The notes beneath the pieces were generated by a model that saw nothing but the letters and a program-made list of their open reading frames with translations, did no database searches and had not been told where the DNA came from. A program made the translations under genes and the position numbers. This document shows positions 8,386 to 17,473 of a DNA stretch of 64,000 nucleotides, piece by piece (the stretch's first letter is position 1; each line of letters opens with the position of its first letter). This stretch comes from JABDQW01 sp942492025 (GTDB lineage Bacteria; Pseudomonadota; Gammaproteobacteria; SZUA-229), in assembly GCA_942492025.1 (NCBI GenBank), contig CALODJ010000012.1:186001-250000 (forward strand), in the 5' to 3' direction.

Positions 8386-8514
8386 GGTATACCTGACTGA
8401 TCCTGTAGTTACTCGGTCACAATTTTCGCATACAATAATCAAAGCGTATACACTGCTGGTGCAAACCCGCACCCGGGCAGCGTATGGTTATTACCTGTAA
8501 ATCAGGAGGTTAAG

Positions 8515-8841
8515 ATGAGTTTTTGCAGTAGCGGTTGCGCCGAAAGCGAGCCCTATGCGTTGCGGGTACTGGGCGACAGCATGCTGCCCGAGTTTGAGGA
8601 AGGCGTAATTATTGTCATTGATCCTGCCGGTGCGATTCGTGATGGCAGCTATGTGATCGCGATGCACAATGAAGAATATATATTCAGGCAATTGCGGATT
8701 CATGATGAGCGTTACTACCTGCAACCGCTGAATGATCTCTATGACACGGTTGAGATTTCAGGTCCCGATCAGATAAAAGGCGTGGTTTCACAAAAAGCCG
8801 GGCGCAGGCGTAAAGACCATAAACGCTTTGATCACGACTGA
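8515..8841 (+). CDS. S24 (LexA-fold) domain protein, probably catalytically altered
   Basis: The 108-residue protein has an S24/LexA C-terminal domain only. The serine motif GDSM (Ser22) and the strand DGSYVIAMHNEEYIFRQLR are clear, but at the place of the general-base lysine (VKRL in LexA) there is Arg58 (FRQL). It has no helix-turn-helix and opens with two nearby cysteines (FCSSGC). AGGAGG 5 nt before the ATG gives a strong start. The tail is basic (RRRKDHKR). Its 3' end overlaps the rhodanese gene by 10 bp on the opposite strand. It may be a sensor or binding domain rather than a self-cleaving repressor. Confidence 0.75.
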   Translation: MSFCSSGCAESEPYALRVLGDSMLPEFEEGVIIVIDPAGAIRDGSYVIAMHNEEYIFRQLRIHDERYYLQPLNDLYDTVEISGPDQIKGVVSQKAGRRRKDHKRFDHD

Positions 8842-9317
8842 AATGTCCGTCTGTCGGGATGCATCAGCGTAGAACAGAAGCCGGCGTTGAGCAACTCCTC
8901 TACAACATCCGGATCGACGGCTTCTCGATAGCGGTTAATCAAAGGCAACTCATAATCGTTCCAGCCACGCAGGCCTGTTTGCATGGAGCAAACATTCTGG
9001 TACCCCATCCATTGCATGGTCTGCGCCGCCAGAATACTGCGGTTCCCCGAGCGGCATATCACGACAATCTCCCGTTCTCTCGAATTGATTAATTCCGGGA
9101 CCGAGTCCTCATATTCCTCCTCGCAGGCGGTTTCAAGAATGCCGCGTGGAATCAACATGGAATTTTCGATATGAAATGCCGAATATTCACATTCTTCACG
9201 AATATCCAGTAACAGCAGGTCTTTGTTTTGCTGCATACGCTGCTCGACGTCCCAGGGAAACCGTTCCTCGACTTCTTGCCGGGCCTGATCGACAATATCT
9301 TTAAATTTTTTCATCAC
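8832..9317 (-). CDS. Rhodanese-domain sulfurtransferase
   Basis: The 161-residue single-domain rhodanese has LLLLDIREECEYSAFHIENS, the active-site loop CRSGNRS with Cys88, and the closing GYQNVCSMQTGLRGWNDYELPL. The six-residue loop fits sulfur (not arsenate or phosphate) transfer. An N-terminal helix (about 30 residues) and a 35-residue C-terminal tail flank the domain; the tail has an extra Cys (NAGFCSTL). It begins 3 bp after the response-regulator stop, so it is probably co-transcribed with the two-component genes and the dsr operon. It could pass persulfide sulfur to TusA/DsrE-type carriers; this is inferred from context. Confidence 0.92.
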   Translation of the reverse strand: MMKKFKDIVDQARQEVEERFPWDVEQRMQQNKDLLLLDIREECEYSAFHIENSMLIPRGILETACEEEYEDSVPELINSREREIVVICRSGNRSILAAQTMQWMGYQNVCSMQTGLRGWNDYELPLINRYREAVDPDVVEELLNAGFCSTLMHPDRRTFQS

Positions 9318-9319
9318 AG

Positions 9320-9970
9320 TCAGCTCTGTTTGTTTTTTCGCAAACCTTGCTCAACAGCAATAACCGCTGCTTCAACCCTGGAGTGGATGCCGAGTTTTCG
9401 TAGAATCGCTTTTACGTGCAGTTTGACGGTGCCGTCAGAGATGCCCAGGTTGCGAGCGATCAGTTTGTTGCTCTGACCTTCAGCTAGCAGGCAAAGAATT
9501 TCCATCTCGCGAGGCGTCAACTCTGAAAACGGACCTTCTTCGTCGTCAATGCTGGTGTCACCCTGCACCATGCGGGCAAGTGCGTCTGTGAGGTCCTGTG
9601 CAACAACATTCCTGCCATTCTTAATATCCCTCAGGGCGCTGACCAGTTCATCCGGTTCCATGTCCTTGAGCAGGTATCCCTGAGCACCTGAGCGCAGGGA
9701 TTTTATCAGGTCGGTTTCCTCATTACTTGTGGTGAGCATGACGACAGGAATGGCGGGTTCATTTTCTTTCAGTTTTTGCAGGACTTCCAGCCCGCCCATG
9801 TCGGGCATACGCAGATCGAGTAATACGATATCGGGTTTCAACTCTGCGGCGCGTTGCATGCCTTCGATGCCCGAGGCAACAGCGTCAGCCACTTCGATTC
9901 CTCGCTGCTCGAGCAAGCCTTGCAGGCCAACGCGAAACAGGGCGTGATCATCAATTATTAATACGCGCAT
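9320..9970 (-). CDS. NarL/FixJ-family response regulator
   Basis: The 216-residue protein joins a receiver (DD at 7-8, phosphoacceptor Asp52 in LLDLRMPD, MLTTSN, and Lys in YLLKDMEPDE) to a LuxR/NarL helix-turn-helix (LTPREMEILCLLAEGQSNKL, then ISDGTVKLHVKAILRKLGIH). The linker and helix are close to NarL/NarP. It lies 17 bp downstream of the sensor kinase and at the end of the dsr gene series, so it likely regulates dsr in response to respiratory or sulfur signals. It probably binds TACYYMT-like heptamers; one such match is at the dsrA palindrome (23918). Confidence 0.93.
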   Translation of the reverse strand: MRVLIIDDHALFRVGLQGLLEQRGIEVADAVASGIEGMQRAAELKPDIVLLDLRMPDMGGLEVLQKLKENEPAIPVVMLTTSNEETDLIKSLRSGAQGYLLKDMEPDELVSALRDIKNGRNVVAQDLTDALARMVQGDTSIDDEEGPFSELTPREMEILCLLAEGQSNKLIARNLGISDGTVKLHVKAILRKLGIHSRVEAAVIAVEQGLRKNKQS

Positions 9971-9987
9971 TTTATTCGTTGTTACGT

Positions 9988-11148
9988 TCAGTTCAATGAA
10001 ACGCTATTGTCGATATTCAGCTCTGGTTTGTATTTAAACCGAAGTTCGACGCGCGTGCCTTCATCTGGCTCGCTGTCAATCTTCAGCTTTCCACCCAGAT
10101 ACTTCGCCCTTTCTTTCATGATTGTGAGACCAAGGTGTTTGCCGGCCTCACTCTGGATATCTTTTTTGTCAAAACCCTTGCCATCGTTCTCGATCAGAAC
10201 CAGATAGTTGCCGTTCTCGTCACATTGCAGTAACACACGCACAATATGCGCATCTGCGTGTTTACGAATATTGGTCAGTGCTTCCTGCACAATCCGGTAA
10301 ACGTTCATTTCCATGTTTGCTGGTATGTCGGGATTCTGGCATTCGCATTGTAGCAGGATATGAATATTTGTCTCTTCTCTGAATTTTTCGACGACACGTT
10401 TAATCGAAGGAATAAGCCCTTGTTTTTCTACAGGAATACGGCAATGAGCGATCAGTTCTCGCAGGTCAGTGTAGGCCTCGTCCAGACCATGCTCGACTTG
10501 TTCGATACTATTGATGGTTGAAAATTCACCCGTGGGCTGCAATGCCTGGTCGAGCACACGAACCTGGAAGCGCAATGAAGCAAGTGTCTGTGCGAGTGAG
10601 TCATGAAGTTCATTGGCGATGATGTTGCGTTCATTCTGAATCAGCCGCTGTTTCTGTTCAGAATCCTCGATGAACTTGTCCAGTGCCTGACCAAGGTGTT
10701 GACCTGCGGTCAGCCAGAGTTTATGTATTTCGGCGGATAATGCCTTGTTGTCTTCGGTGAACAGATTTATAACGCCTAGAGTGCGTACGTTATAACGCAC
10801 GGGTACGGCATATATGGTCGAAATATTTCGGTTTACAACTTTTCGCAGGAAGGCTTCGTCACTCTCACCGACAGTCTCGCTTGAGCGGCTGAACATGGAA
10901 CCGTCAATCGGAGTTTTATGATATGTATTCAGCTGGTCTTTGTTAATACCGAAGCTGGAAACAATTTCCATCCAGCCATCATCCGTCAACAGACGAACCA
11001 GGCTGGCTTTAATGTCGATGTTTCTGGAAAAAACATCAATGAAATCAGACAAAAGCTCCTGACGGGTGCGGGCGGCATTGATCGTGCTGCTGATTTTATA
11101 CAGCGTTTGTAAGGCTTCGATGCTCCAGTTAGTGTCGACACTGTCCAC
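9988..11148 (-). CDS. Soluble NarX-like sensor histidine kinase with GAF domain
   Basis: The 386-residue protein begins with a helical segment and a GAF-like domain (about residues 20-155, ending TLGVINLFTEDN), then a HisKA_3 dimerisation helix (ERNIIANELHDSLAQTL with His182) and a HATPase_c domain (RIVQEALTNIRKHADA, NDGKGFD, HLGLTIMKERA). Unlike NarX it has no membrane segment or periplasmic P-box, so the signal must be cytoplasmic. GTG 11148 is the likely start; no strong ribosome site is seen and no better one lies upstream. It follows dsrR by 48 bp and pairs with the NarL-type regulator. Confidence 0.92.
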   Translation of the reverse strand: MDSVDTNWSIEALQTLYKISSTINAARTRQELLSDFIDVFSRNIDIKASLVRLLTDDGWMEIVSSFGINKDQLNTYHKTPIDGSMFSRSSETVGESDEAFLRKVVNRNISTIYAVPVRYNVRTLGVINLFTEDNKALSAEIHKLWLTAGQHLGQALDKFIEDSEQKQRLIQNERNIIANELHDSLAQTLASLRFQVRVLDQALQPTGEFSTINSIEQVEHGLDEAYTDLRELIAHCRIPVEKQGLIPSIKRVVEKFREETNIHILLQCECQNPDIPANMEMNVYRIVQEALTNIRKHADAHIVRVLLQCDENGNYLVLIENDGKGFDKKDIQSEAGKHLGLTIMKERAKYLGGKLKIDSEPDEGTRVELRFKYKPELNIDNSVSLN

Positions 11149-11196
11149 GTTGATCGGGCTGATGCTCTGGTTTATGAAGACCTGATTTGCCGCTTA

Positions 11197-11511
11197 TCAG
11201 TTTTCCTGTGGAGGTGTATAGCTAGGATCGTTAGGGTTCATAAATATAAACTGATGCTTTCCGGGTTCAAGTTCGACAAAATCCAGCACAGTATCTTTGA
11301 GTAAATCGGCACTCACCGGCGATACGATGATATCCACATCGGCAGTCGTAATGGCAATATCATCATCCTTGCTGTCATCGAATCCCATGCCGTAATGAAT
11401 GCTATTGTCTTCATTTCTGGTGGCGGCGATACGTAACGGCAGATTTTCGGCTTTGCCTTGTTTTGCTGACAGCTTGATTTGCTTCGCGGCTTCTTCAGTG
11501 ACTGTAATCAT
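11197..11511 (-). CDS. dsrR: DsrR, cysteine-less A-type scaffold protein
   Basis: The 104-residue protein has the IscA/ErpA fold (VTEEAAKQIKLSAKQGKAEN, MGFDDSKDDD, VDIIVSP) but no cysteine at all, whereas true IscA proteins have three. This is the defining trait of DsrR. In Allochromatium vinosum DsrR affects dsr expression post-transcriptionally. It follows dsrN by 9 bp in the same transcript, as in that organism. No iron-sulfur assembly role is expected. Confidence 0.92.
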   Translation of the reverse strand: MITVTEEAAKQIKLSAKQGKAENLPLRIAATRNEDNSIHYGMGFDDSKDDDIAITTADVDIIVSPVSADLLKDTVLDFVELEPGKHQFIFMNPNDPSYTPPQEN

Positions 11512-11520
11512 GACCTGTAT

Positions 11521-12903
11521 TTATCTGTTGGCTAATTTACATTGGCGCACGAATTGAACAAAGCGTACAACCCATTTGTTGTTTTTGGTATTACGCTGGT
11601 GTGTGTAGTTGGCGAGCATGTTGTCCCGGATATACCCGTCGTGCTTGCCATCAATACCTGTGCCGCGTAAAACCTGAAATGCAAATCTAGCATCTTTGGG
11701 TAAATTAATAAATCGAGAATAGTGAAATTCGTGTGCCGCGATGGCCTGAATGGGTGTCGACGGCCATATTCCGGCGCTGGTCTCACGCAGCTGGACATAG
11801 CCACGCCCCTGTGGCTTGGGCTCTACAATGATGTCAGCGGGTATTGCGCCAACCATCTCGTGTTTTTCTTTGTTCCACTCGATCGAACGCGCGAGGTACA
11901 TCAGACCGCCGCATTCTGCGTAGACCGGTAAACCGTTATCGATCGCTCGATACAGTTGCAGCCGGAAATTTTCATTGCGCTCAAGTGCGTCCATATGTGT
12001 TTCGGGAAATCCACCGCCGATGAAAAGTCCGTCCAGCTGGGGTAGCTCATGATCGGAAATGTTGTCGACCGCCACCAAATGCGCGCCGGCCTCAATAAAG
12101 GCATCCAGATCGTCCGGGTAATAAAATCCAAAAGCGGCATTTTTTACGATGCCAATGGTTACATCGGCCTGATCGATAGCAGCCTTTTCTACGTGAGGCG
12201 CTTGATGATCTGGAGCATGCTCATCTGCGATGTTCAGCAGTGCGTCAAGATCGACCTGGTCTTCAACGGCGGTTTGCAAGGCATGGATTTTTTTGATGCA
12301 GGACGCATCCTCATGACTGGGTACCAGTCCCAGGTGACGTTCCTCAATGTCAAGATCCGGACTATGGTGTACCGCGCCGATGACCTGTACGTCGGTGTAG
12401 TGTTCGATAACCTTGCGCAGCTTGTCTTCGTGCCGGTAACCGCCAAGATTGTTCAGAATCACCCCCTCGATATTGATGTCGTCGTCAAATGCCTGGTAAC
12501 CAAGGATGAGTGGTGCCACGCCACGTGTCATGCCGCGAGCATCAAGTACCAGAATAACCGGGGTGTCGAGTAATTTGGCCAAAGCCGCATTGCTGTTGCT
12601 GCCGTCAAGATCCAGCCCGTCGTAGAGGCCTTTGTTGCCTTCGATGATCGAGATATCTGCATCGGCCGAACGGGATCTGAACAGATCAGTAATTTCCCCC
12701 TGTTCCATGGTGTAGAAATCGAGGTTATAGCAATGCCTTCCCGCAGCTTTTGCCAGCCAGTGGGGGTCAATATAGTCAGGACCTTTTTTGTAAGGCTGTA
12801 CAGCCAGCGCGCGTGCATGCAGGGCGGCGCATAAGCCGATTGTTATCGATGTTTTACCTGAAGATTTACGCGCGGCGGAAATGAATATGCGAGACACTGG
12901 CAT
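11521..12903 (-). CDS. dsrN: DsrN, siroheme amidase (CobB/CbiA-type)
   Basis: The protein of about 460 residues resembles cobyrinic acid a,c-diamide synthase: P-loop SAARKSSGKTS, a central ATP-binding half (PYKKGPDYIDPHWLAKAAG), and a class-I glutamine amidotransferase domain with the catalytic Cys in YAECGGLMYL and HEFHYS near the end. In dsr operons DsrN amidates siroheme to the siro-amide cofactor of DsrAB. The ATG at 12903 is taken as the start; TTG 12912 is also in frame, and neither has a strong ribosome site. It lies 9 bp from dsrR and about 100 bp from dsrP. Confidence 0.92.
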   Translation of the reverse strand: MPVSRIFISAARKSSGKTSITIGLCAALHARALAVQPYKKGPDYIDPHWLAKAAGRHCYNLDFYTMEQGEITDLFRSRSADADISIIEGNKGLYDGLDLDGSNSNAALAKLLDTPVILVLDARGMTRGVAPLILGYQAFDDDINIEGVILNNLGGYRHEDKLRKVIEHYTDVQVIGAVHHSPDLDIEERHLGLVPSHEDASCIKKIHALQTAVEDQVDLDALLNIADEHAPDHQAPHVEKAAIDQADVTIGIVKNAAFGFYYPDDLDAFIEAGAHLVAVDNISDHELPQLDGLFIGGGFPETHMDALERNENFRLQLYRAIDNGLPVYAECGGLMYLARSIEWNKEKHEMVGAIPADIIVEPKPQGRGYVQLRETSAGIWPSTPIQAIAAHEFHYSRFINLPKDARFAFQVLRGTGIDGKHDGYIRDNMLANYTHQRNTKNNKWVVRFVQFVRQCKLANR

Positions 12904-13006
12904 GCTTCGCAATTAATGATGACTAATGAATAACCGGTAATGAATAGCGATGGATATCAAGCGCTTGCTGCGTAGAGCGGGTGATACACTAAAAGCTATT
13001 CATTGA

Positions 13007-14194
13007 TTATTTGTTATCCGCCAGGCTGGTAGGCAGAAACGGCAGTACCTTTATGATGAAAGTAACCAGAACAAGCGAGACTGCAACGCCTCCAACGCCG
13101 AGCGCTATCTCGTACATGCTGGGTGTGTAGTCATTAACCACGCCATCGAAAAAGCTGCTGCTGACTTCATAACCCGGGAAAATTTCCAGAGGGTAGGCCT
13201 GACCGCCGATAATGACCGTGTACATTGAACTCAGGCCACCGATGATTACCAACGTGCAGATAACACTGAGAATTTTACGGTTGTTGCGTACGCCTGGCGC
13301 ATAGATCAGTGCCAGAGGAACCAGTCCGCCCAGAATGATTTGTCCGATCCAGAATGCCTTGGTGAACTGTCCGCCTTCCAGCAGAATGAATTTCTCAAAA
13401 CCGTGGTGTTCTGTTATGTACAGGTTGGTCAGATGGTAAACGGCAATGAAGTAGAGCACGGCCGCGACGAAGACGCCGAGCAGACTGCGCAGGCGGTCGA
13501 GCACCTCATCGCCCAGCTCACGCCCGGTCCAGTGATAGGAGGCCATCAGAACCAGGATAAAAATGGCCATGCCGAAGGCGAAGGACATGATGATGAACAT
13601 GGGTGCCATCAATGCCGCATCATAGCCGGAACGTGCAACCAGGAAACCAAAAATTGAGCCGGTACCGGTGGTCAGTATGAGGCGCCAGATAAACGCTGCG
13701 AGCCCTGCCTGTTTCTTGAACTTGTACATATTGTGGTCCATCATGAACCAGATGTAGACACCCACAATGGCAAAGAACCCGGTGTAGAGTATGATGTTCC
13801 AGGCAAAGATTGACTTGAAGTTGTAGTAGGTCATTGCCACGATCAAGCGGTCCGGGCGGCCGAGATCAAGCAATAACACAACAAGGCCACCGGCGAGCAG
13901 GGCGATGGCGAGCAGACCGGACAAACGGGCCAGCGGCTCATAATCTTCTTTCTTGAATACGGACGCGATCGAGGCAACGTTCAGAGCACCGGATGCAGCA
14001 ACGATCAGGAACACCGCAAAGACGTGTGGCATGCCCCATACGATCTGATTGGTCATACCGGTAACATAGTGCCCTTCGTGCTCCATATGCCAGACAGCGA
14101 GCAATCCGATTAGCATGATCAGACCAAGGCCGCCGAGTAAACCATAGTAGGCCAGGCTCTTGCCTTCGATTGCAGTGTATTCAATCTTTTTCAT
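13007..14194 (-). CDS. dsrP: DsrP, NrfD-family quinone-interacting membrane subunit
   Basis: The 395-residue protein has about ten membrane helices and belongs to the NrfD/PsrC group. It opens MKKIEYTAIEGKSLAYYGLL, carries DLGRPDRLIVA in an early loop, and ends with a periplasm-facing helix. It is the quinone-interacting subunit of the DsrMKJOP transmembrane complex, taking or giving electrons to the periplasmic DsrJO side. It lies 21 bp downstream of dsrO. The length matches family members. Confidence 0.96.
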   Translation of the reverse strand: MKKIEYTAIEGKSLAYYGLLGGLGLIMLIGLLAVWHMEHEGHYVTGMTNQIVWGMPHVFAVFLIVAASGALNVASIASVFKKEDYEPLARLSGLLAIALLAGGLVVLLLDLGRPDRLIVAMTYYNFKSIFAWNIILYTGFFAIVGVYIWFMMDHNMYKFKKQAGLAAFIWRLILTTGTGSIFGFLVARSGYDAALMAPMFIIMSFAFGMAIFILVLMASYHWTGRELGDEVLDRLRSLLGVFVAAVLYFIAVYHLTNLYITEHHGFEKFILLEGGQFTKAFWIGQIILGGLVPLALIYAPGVRNNRKILSVICTLVIIGGLSSMYTVIIGGQAYPLEIFPGYEVSSSFFDGVVNDYTPSMYEIALGVGGVAVSLVLVTFIIKVLPFLPTSLADNK

Positions 14195-14215
14195 TTTGAA
14201 ATTTCTCTGAGAATC

Positions 14216-14953
14216 TTATATACCCTGATAGCGAACGGCTGTGTTCAGTTGAAGATCTGCACGCAGCTGTTTACCCCCGTGTTTTTCCAGTTCTTTGGAA
14301 ATATCGCTGTTCGGATCATTCAGATCGCCGAACATGAACGCATCATGTTCACCCTCGCTACAGGCCTCGACGCAGGCGGGGATCTGATCTTTGTCGACAC
14401 GGTGGACGCACAGCGTGCAGGATTCAACCGTGCCTTTACCGCGGGGTGCACTCAAGGTCTGGTTAGTTACACTTTCGTGAACAAATGAGCGTGCCTTGTA
14501 AGGGCAGGCCATCATGCAATAACGACAGCCGATACAGATGTGTTTGTCGACCAGTGCGATGCCGTCTTTACGCTGGAACGACGCACCTGTGGGGCAAACG
14601 TCGACACAGGGTGCGGTCTCGCAATGCTGGCACATCAACGGCAGGGACAGTTCATGTCCGGTCAGTTTGTCACGCAGCGTTACTTTGCGTATGTATTGTG
14701 TGTCTGTTTCAGGGCGGTCGTTGCCCACCAGGCCGTGCTCAGCGTTACAGGCATCGATGCAGTCTGTACAGCCTTGTTCGCACTTGTTGGTGTTGATCAG
14801 CATACCCCAGCGCACCGAGTCAGTGACCGCCTGATCATCGGGCTTGGCGCTGGCTACCTGGTGCAGGAGGATACCCGGTGCTATCGTGACCGTGCCTACA
14901 GCAATGGACTTTTCAAGGAAGCTGCGTCTGGAGTGGTTAACAGTATCGCTCAT
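14216..14953 (-). CDS. dsrO: DsrO, Tat-exported ferredoxin subunit
   Basis: The 245-residue protein starts with a twin-arginine signal (HSRRSFLEKS, then a hydrophobic stretch ending VASA) and carries several 4Fe-4S cysteine groups: CEQGCTDCIDAC, CQHCETAPCVDVCP, CIGCRYCMMACP and CTLCVHRVDKDQIPACVEAC. It is the periplasmic electron-transfer partner of DsrP and DsrJ. Its start overlaps the dsrJ stop by 4 bp (ATGA), showing translational coupling. Confidence 0.96.
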   Translation of the reverse strand: MSDTVNHSRRSFLEKSIAVGTVTIAPGILLHQVASAKPDDQAVTDSVRWGMLINTNKCEQGCTDCIDACNAEHGLVGNDRPETDTQYIRKVTLRDKLTGHELSLPLMCQHCETAPCVDVCPTGASFQRKDGIALVDKHICIGCRYCMMACPYKARSFVHESVTNQTLSAPRGKGTVESCTLCVHRVDKDQIPACVEACSEGEHDAFMFGDLNDPNSDISKELEKHGGKQLRADLQLNTAVRYQGI

Positions 14954-15417
14954 TTCAGCTTGCCTCCCATGTCTTCATTGGCTGATAACATTTGCTGTAA
15001 CTCATGCTGCAATGAGGCTGAGTTGCCATCGCGCTTGATGAATTTCTGAGGACGGTCTGCATGGCAGTCGAAGCAGTCAATGCTCACTGCAGCATACTCA
15101 TGACAGCTGTTACAAAAATGTTCTTCGCTCTTATAGCTGGCAATGTTGCCGTTCTCGTCCGGCTGAACATGACAATCAATGCACTCGGCAAAGCTGTATT
15201 TTGAAGAGCGTATGCCTTTATGCATGGTCTCATCACGCTGATGCAGGATGAAATTCATGTGGTCTCTGCGCATGACTTCTTCAGGCTCCACGCACTCGAC
15301 ACCTTCACCTTCAGGTTCATGGATAACTGGCATAGGCGTCTCTGCTGACCCGACACTCGGGTACAGCAGTGCTAGACCCGCCAGGGTAAGTGTGATTCGC
15401 AGAAAGCGGTTTATCAT
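14950..15417 (-). CDS. dsrJ: DsrJ, periplasmic triheme c-type cytochrome
   Basis: The 155-residue product begins at ATG 15417 (AAGG upstream) with an uncleaved or slowly cleaved signal anchor (MINRFLRITLTLAGLALLYP). Three CXXCH heme sites are present: CIDCH, CNSCH and CFDCH, as in all DsrJ. One heme in A. vinosum DsrJ has unusual His/Met/Cys ligation; additional cysteine GVECVEP at the N-terminus is present here. A longer frame to 15492 overlaps dsrL and is not supported. Confidence 0.95.
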   Translation of the reverse strand: MINRFLRITLTLAGLALLYPSVGSAETPMPVIHEPEGEGVECVEPEEVMRRDHMNFILHQRDETMHKGIRSSKYSFAECIDCHVQPDENGNIASYKSEEHFCNSCHEYAAVSIDCFDCHADRPQKFIKRDGNSASLQHELQQMLSANEDMGGKLK

Positions 15418-15449
15418 GATAGCAACCTTGTAATTTCTAAATACAGCGA

Positions 15450-17423
15450 TTAGCCCTGACCCAGAGCCATGTCGATGTAACCCGTCGGGCACACATCAGC
15501 GCATATATGACAGCCGATGCATTTGTTGTAGTCGGTATCAACATAGCGACCTAATGTCTGCTGGTCCTTCTTGACACGGAAGACAGCGTCCTGGGGACAG
15601 AAGATCACGCAGTTATCGCATTCGAAGCACATACCACAGCTCATGCAACGGCCGGCTTCTGCAACAGCCTGTTCTTCTGCCAGGTTATGTACGCGTTCTG
15701 CAAAGTGCCCTAGCACTGCATCAGAAGAAGGTATGTCGGTATCACGGTGAATGCGTGGTGTGTATTCAAAGTGAGCGAGGAACATATTTTCAGTGGTGAT
15801 GATTTCCTGCTTGGAGCGATCTTCATAATTATGAATCGCATAGGCCTGGTGATCAGTGCCGCGCTGCTCGTCGTCCTGGTAGTCGTTCGCGCTATAGCTG
15901 TCCACAGCGAGACCTGCTTCGGTCAGTTTTTCCTGCAGGTTGAAATGGTGCACGTCGACTTTGGGGCGCTTCTTGACTTCAATATGCTTGAAATGATTAT
16001 CGATTGTTTCAGAAACGATATAGGCCTGTCCAATAGCAGTAGTCAGCAGGTGTGGACGAACGATGTCACCGCATACGAAGTGATTTTCTTTGCCAGGTAC
16101 ACGATATAAATTGTCAGAATCGATCAGGTTGCGTCCGTTATCGAACTCTTCAACACCCGCAAGGTCGCCACTTTGACCAATCGCAGCAACGATTAAATCA
16201 GCTTCAACGGTGTATTCCTTGCCACCTTCAACTTTAACCGGCGCATTGTTTTCCCATTTACAATCGACGAATTTCATACCGGTCGCCCGACCTTCGGCAT
16301 TGCGAATGATCTCGACAGGCATCACTTCGTTCATGATAGTGACGCCTTCAATGGTTGCGTCCTCAACTTCGTGTTGAGCGGCGGTCATATCTTCGCGCTT
16401 GAACAGGGCGGTCAGTGTCACATTTTCACAGGGCACGTTGTTTGAAGGATCGTAGTCAGCATGGCTTGATGCGCCATTGACAACGTCTTCAGGATTTTCG
16501 TTGTAATCCTTCAAAGTACCAATACGGCGTGATACAGAGACCACGTCGATAGAAGTATCACCACCACCGATACACAGTACCTTGTTTGCGGTGTACTTCA
16601 TTTCGCCTTTGTTGAACTGCTCGAGGAATTTGACAGCAGAAACACAGTTGGGTGTTTCGCTCCAGCCTTCCAGTGGAAGATCGCGACCTGTCCAGCAGCC
16701 TATGGCCCACAGAATTACATCGAATTCTTTCTCGAGTTCTTCAACACTGACGTCTTTACCTACATGTGTATTCATGCGGGTTTCAATGTGGCCCATATCA
16801 AGAATACGCTGGCACTCGTTGTTCAGAAAGTCACGTGGAGTACGGTAGCCAGGGATGCCGTAACGCATCATACCGCCGAGTTCGTCGTGTGAATCGAAAA
16901 TGGTCGAGGCGATACCCTTGCGGCGTAGCTGATACGCAGCAGCCATGCCTGCCGGGCCGCCACCGATGATGGCTACTTTCTTGTCCGTCATTTCGGCGCT
17001 GTTGTCGAACTTGAAGCCTTCGGCGAATGCGGTATCACCAATGTATTGCTCTACAGAGTTAATGCCCACGAAGTCTTCAACGTTATTACGGTTACAGCCA
17101 TCCTGACAGGGGGCAGGGCAGACACGTCCCATCATCGACGGGAACGGATTGGCATCCGTTGAGCGGCGGAATGCGTATTCCTGCATGCTGACGCCTTCGG
17201 GTGGCCTTTCAATGCCGCGGACGATATCGAGCCAGCCGCGGATGTCTTCGCCTGAAGGACAGCTTCCCTGGCACGGTGGTGTCCGATGGACGTATGTCGG
17301 GCATTTGTGTGAAGTGTCTTCTTTAAAGATCTTGTTGGACCAGCCGTGCCAGTTCTCGTCGCCATCTTTAAACTTTCTGAAGGTTAACTTTGTGTCTTTC
17401 ATATCTTCAGTGGAGGTTGCCAT
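15450..17423 (-). CDS. dsrL: DsrL, NAD(P)H:acceptor iron-sulfur flavoprotein
   Basis: The 657-residue protein resembles the glutamate synthase small subunit: N-terminal cysteines (CPAPCQDGCNR), an FAD site (VAIIGGGPAGMAAAYQLRRKG), a nucleotide-binding site (VLCIGGGDTSIDVVSVSRRI), and a C-terminal dicluster ferredoxin (CMSCGMCFECDNCVIFCP and CIGCHICADVCP). In oxidative sulfur bacteria DsrL is the physiological electron acceptor of DsrAB and passes electrons to NAD+. Its presence marks the operon as oxidative rather than sulfate-reducing. GGAG lies before ATG 17423. Confidence 0.96.
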   Translation of the reverse strand: MATSTEDMKDTKLTFRKFKDGDENWHGWSNKIFKEDTSHKCPTYVHRTPPCQGSCPSGEDIRGWLDIVRGIERPPEGVSMQEYAFRRSTDANPFPSMMGRVCPAPCQDGCNRNNVEDFVGINSVEQYIGDTAFAEGFKFDNSAEMTDKKVAIIGGGPAGMAAAYQLRRKGIASTIFDSHDELGGMMRYGIPGYRTPRDFLNNECQRILDMGHIETRMNTHVGKDVSVEELEKEFDVILWAIGCWTGRDLPLEGWSETPNCVSAVKFLEQFNKGEMKYTANKVLCIGGGDTSIDVVSVSRRIGTLKDYNENPEDVVNGASSHADYDPSNNVPCENVTLTALFKREDMTAAQHEVEDATIEGVTIMNEVMPVEIIRNAEGRATGMKFVDCKWENNAPVKVEGGKEYTVEADLIVAAIGQSGDLAGVEEFDNGRNLIDSDNLYRVPGKENHFVCGDIVRPHLLTTAIGQAYIVSETIDNHFKHIEVKKRPKVDVHHFNLQEKLTEAGLAVDSYSANDYQDDEQRGTDHQAYAIHNYEDRSKQEIITTENMFLAHFEYTPRIHRDTDIPSSDAVLGHFAERVHNLAEEQAVAEAGRCMSCGMCFECDNCVIFCPQDAVFRVKKDQQTLGRYVDTDYNKCIGCHICADVCPTGYIDMALGQG

Positions 17424-17473
17424 GCCAGTTCTCCTGTTTATTACCGTTAACGGTTAGTATCTAAAATTTGCGG

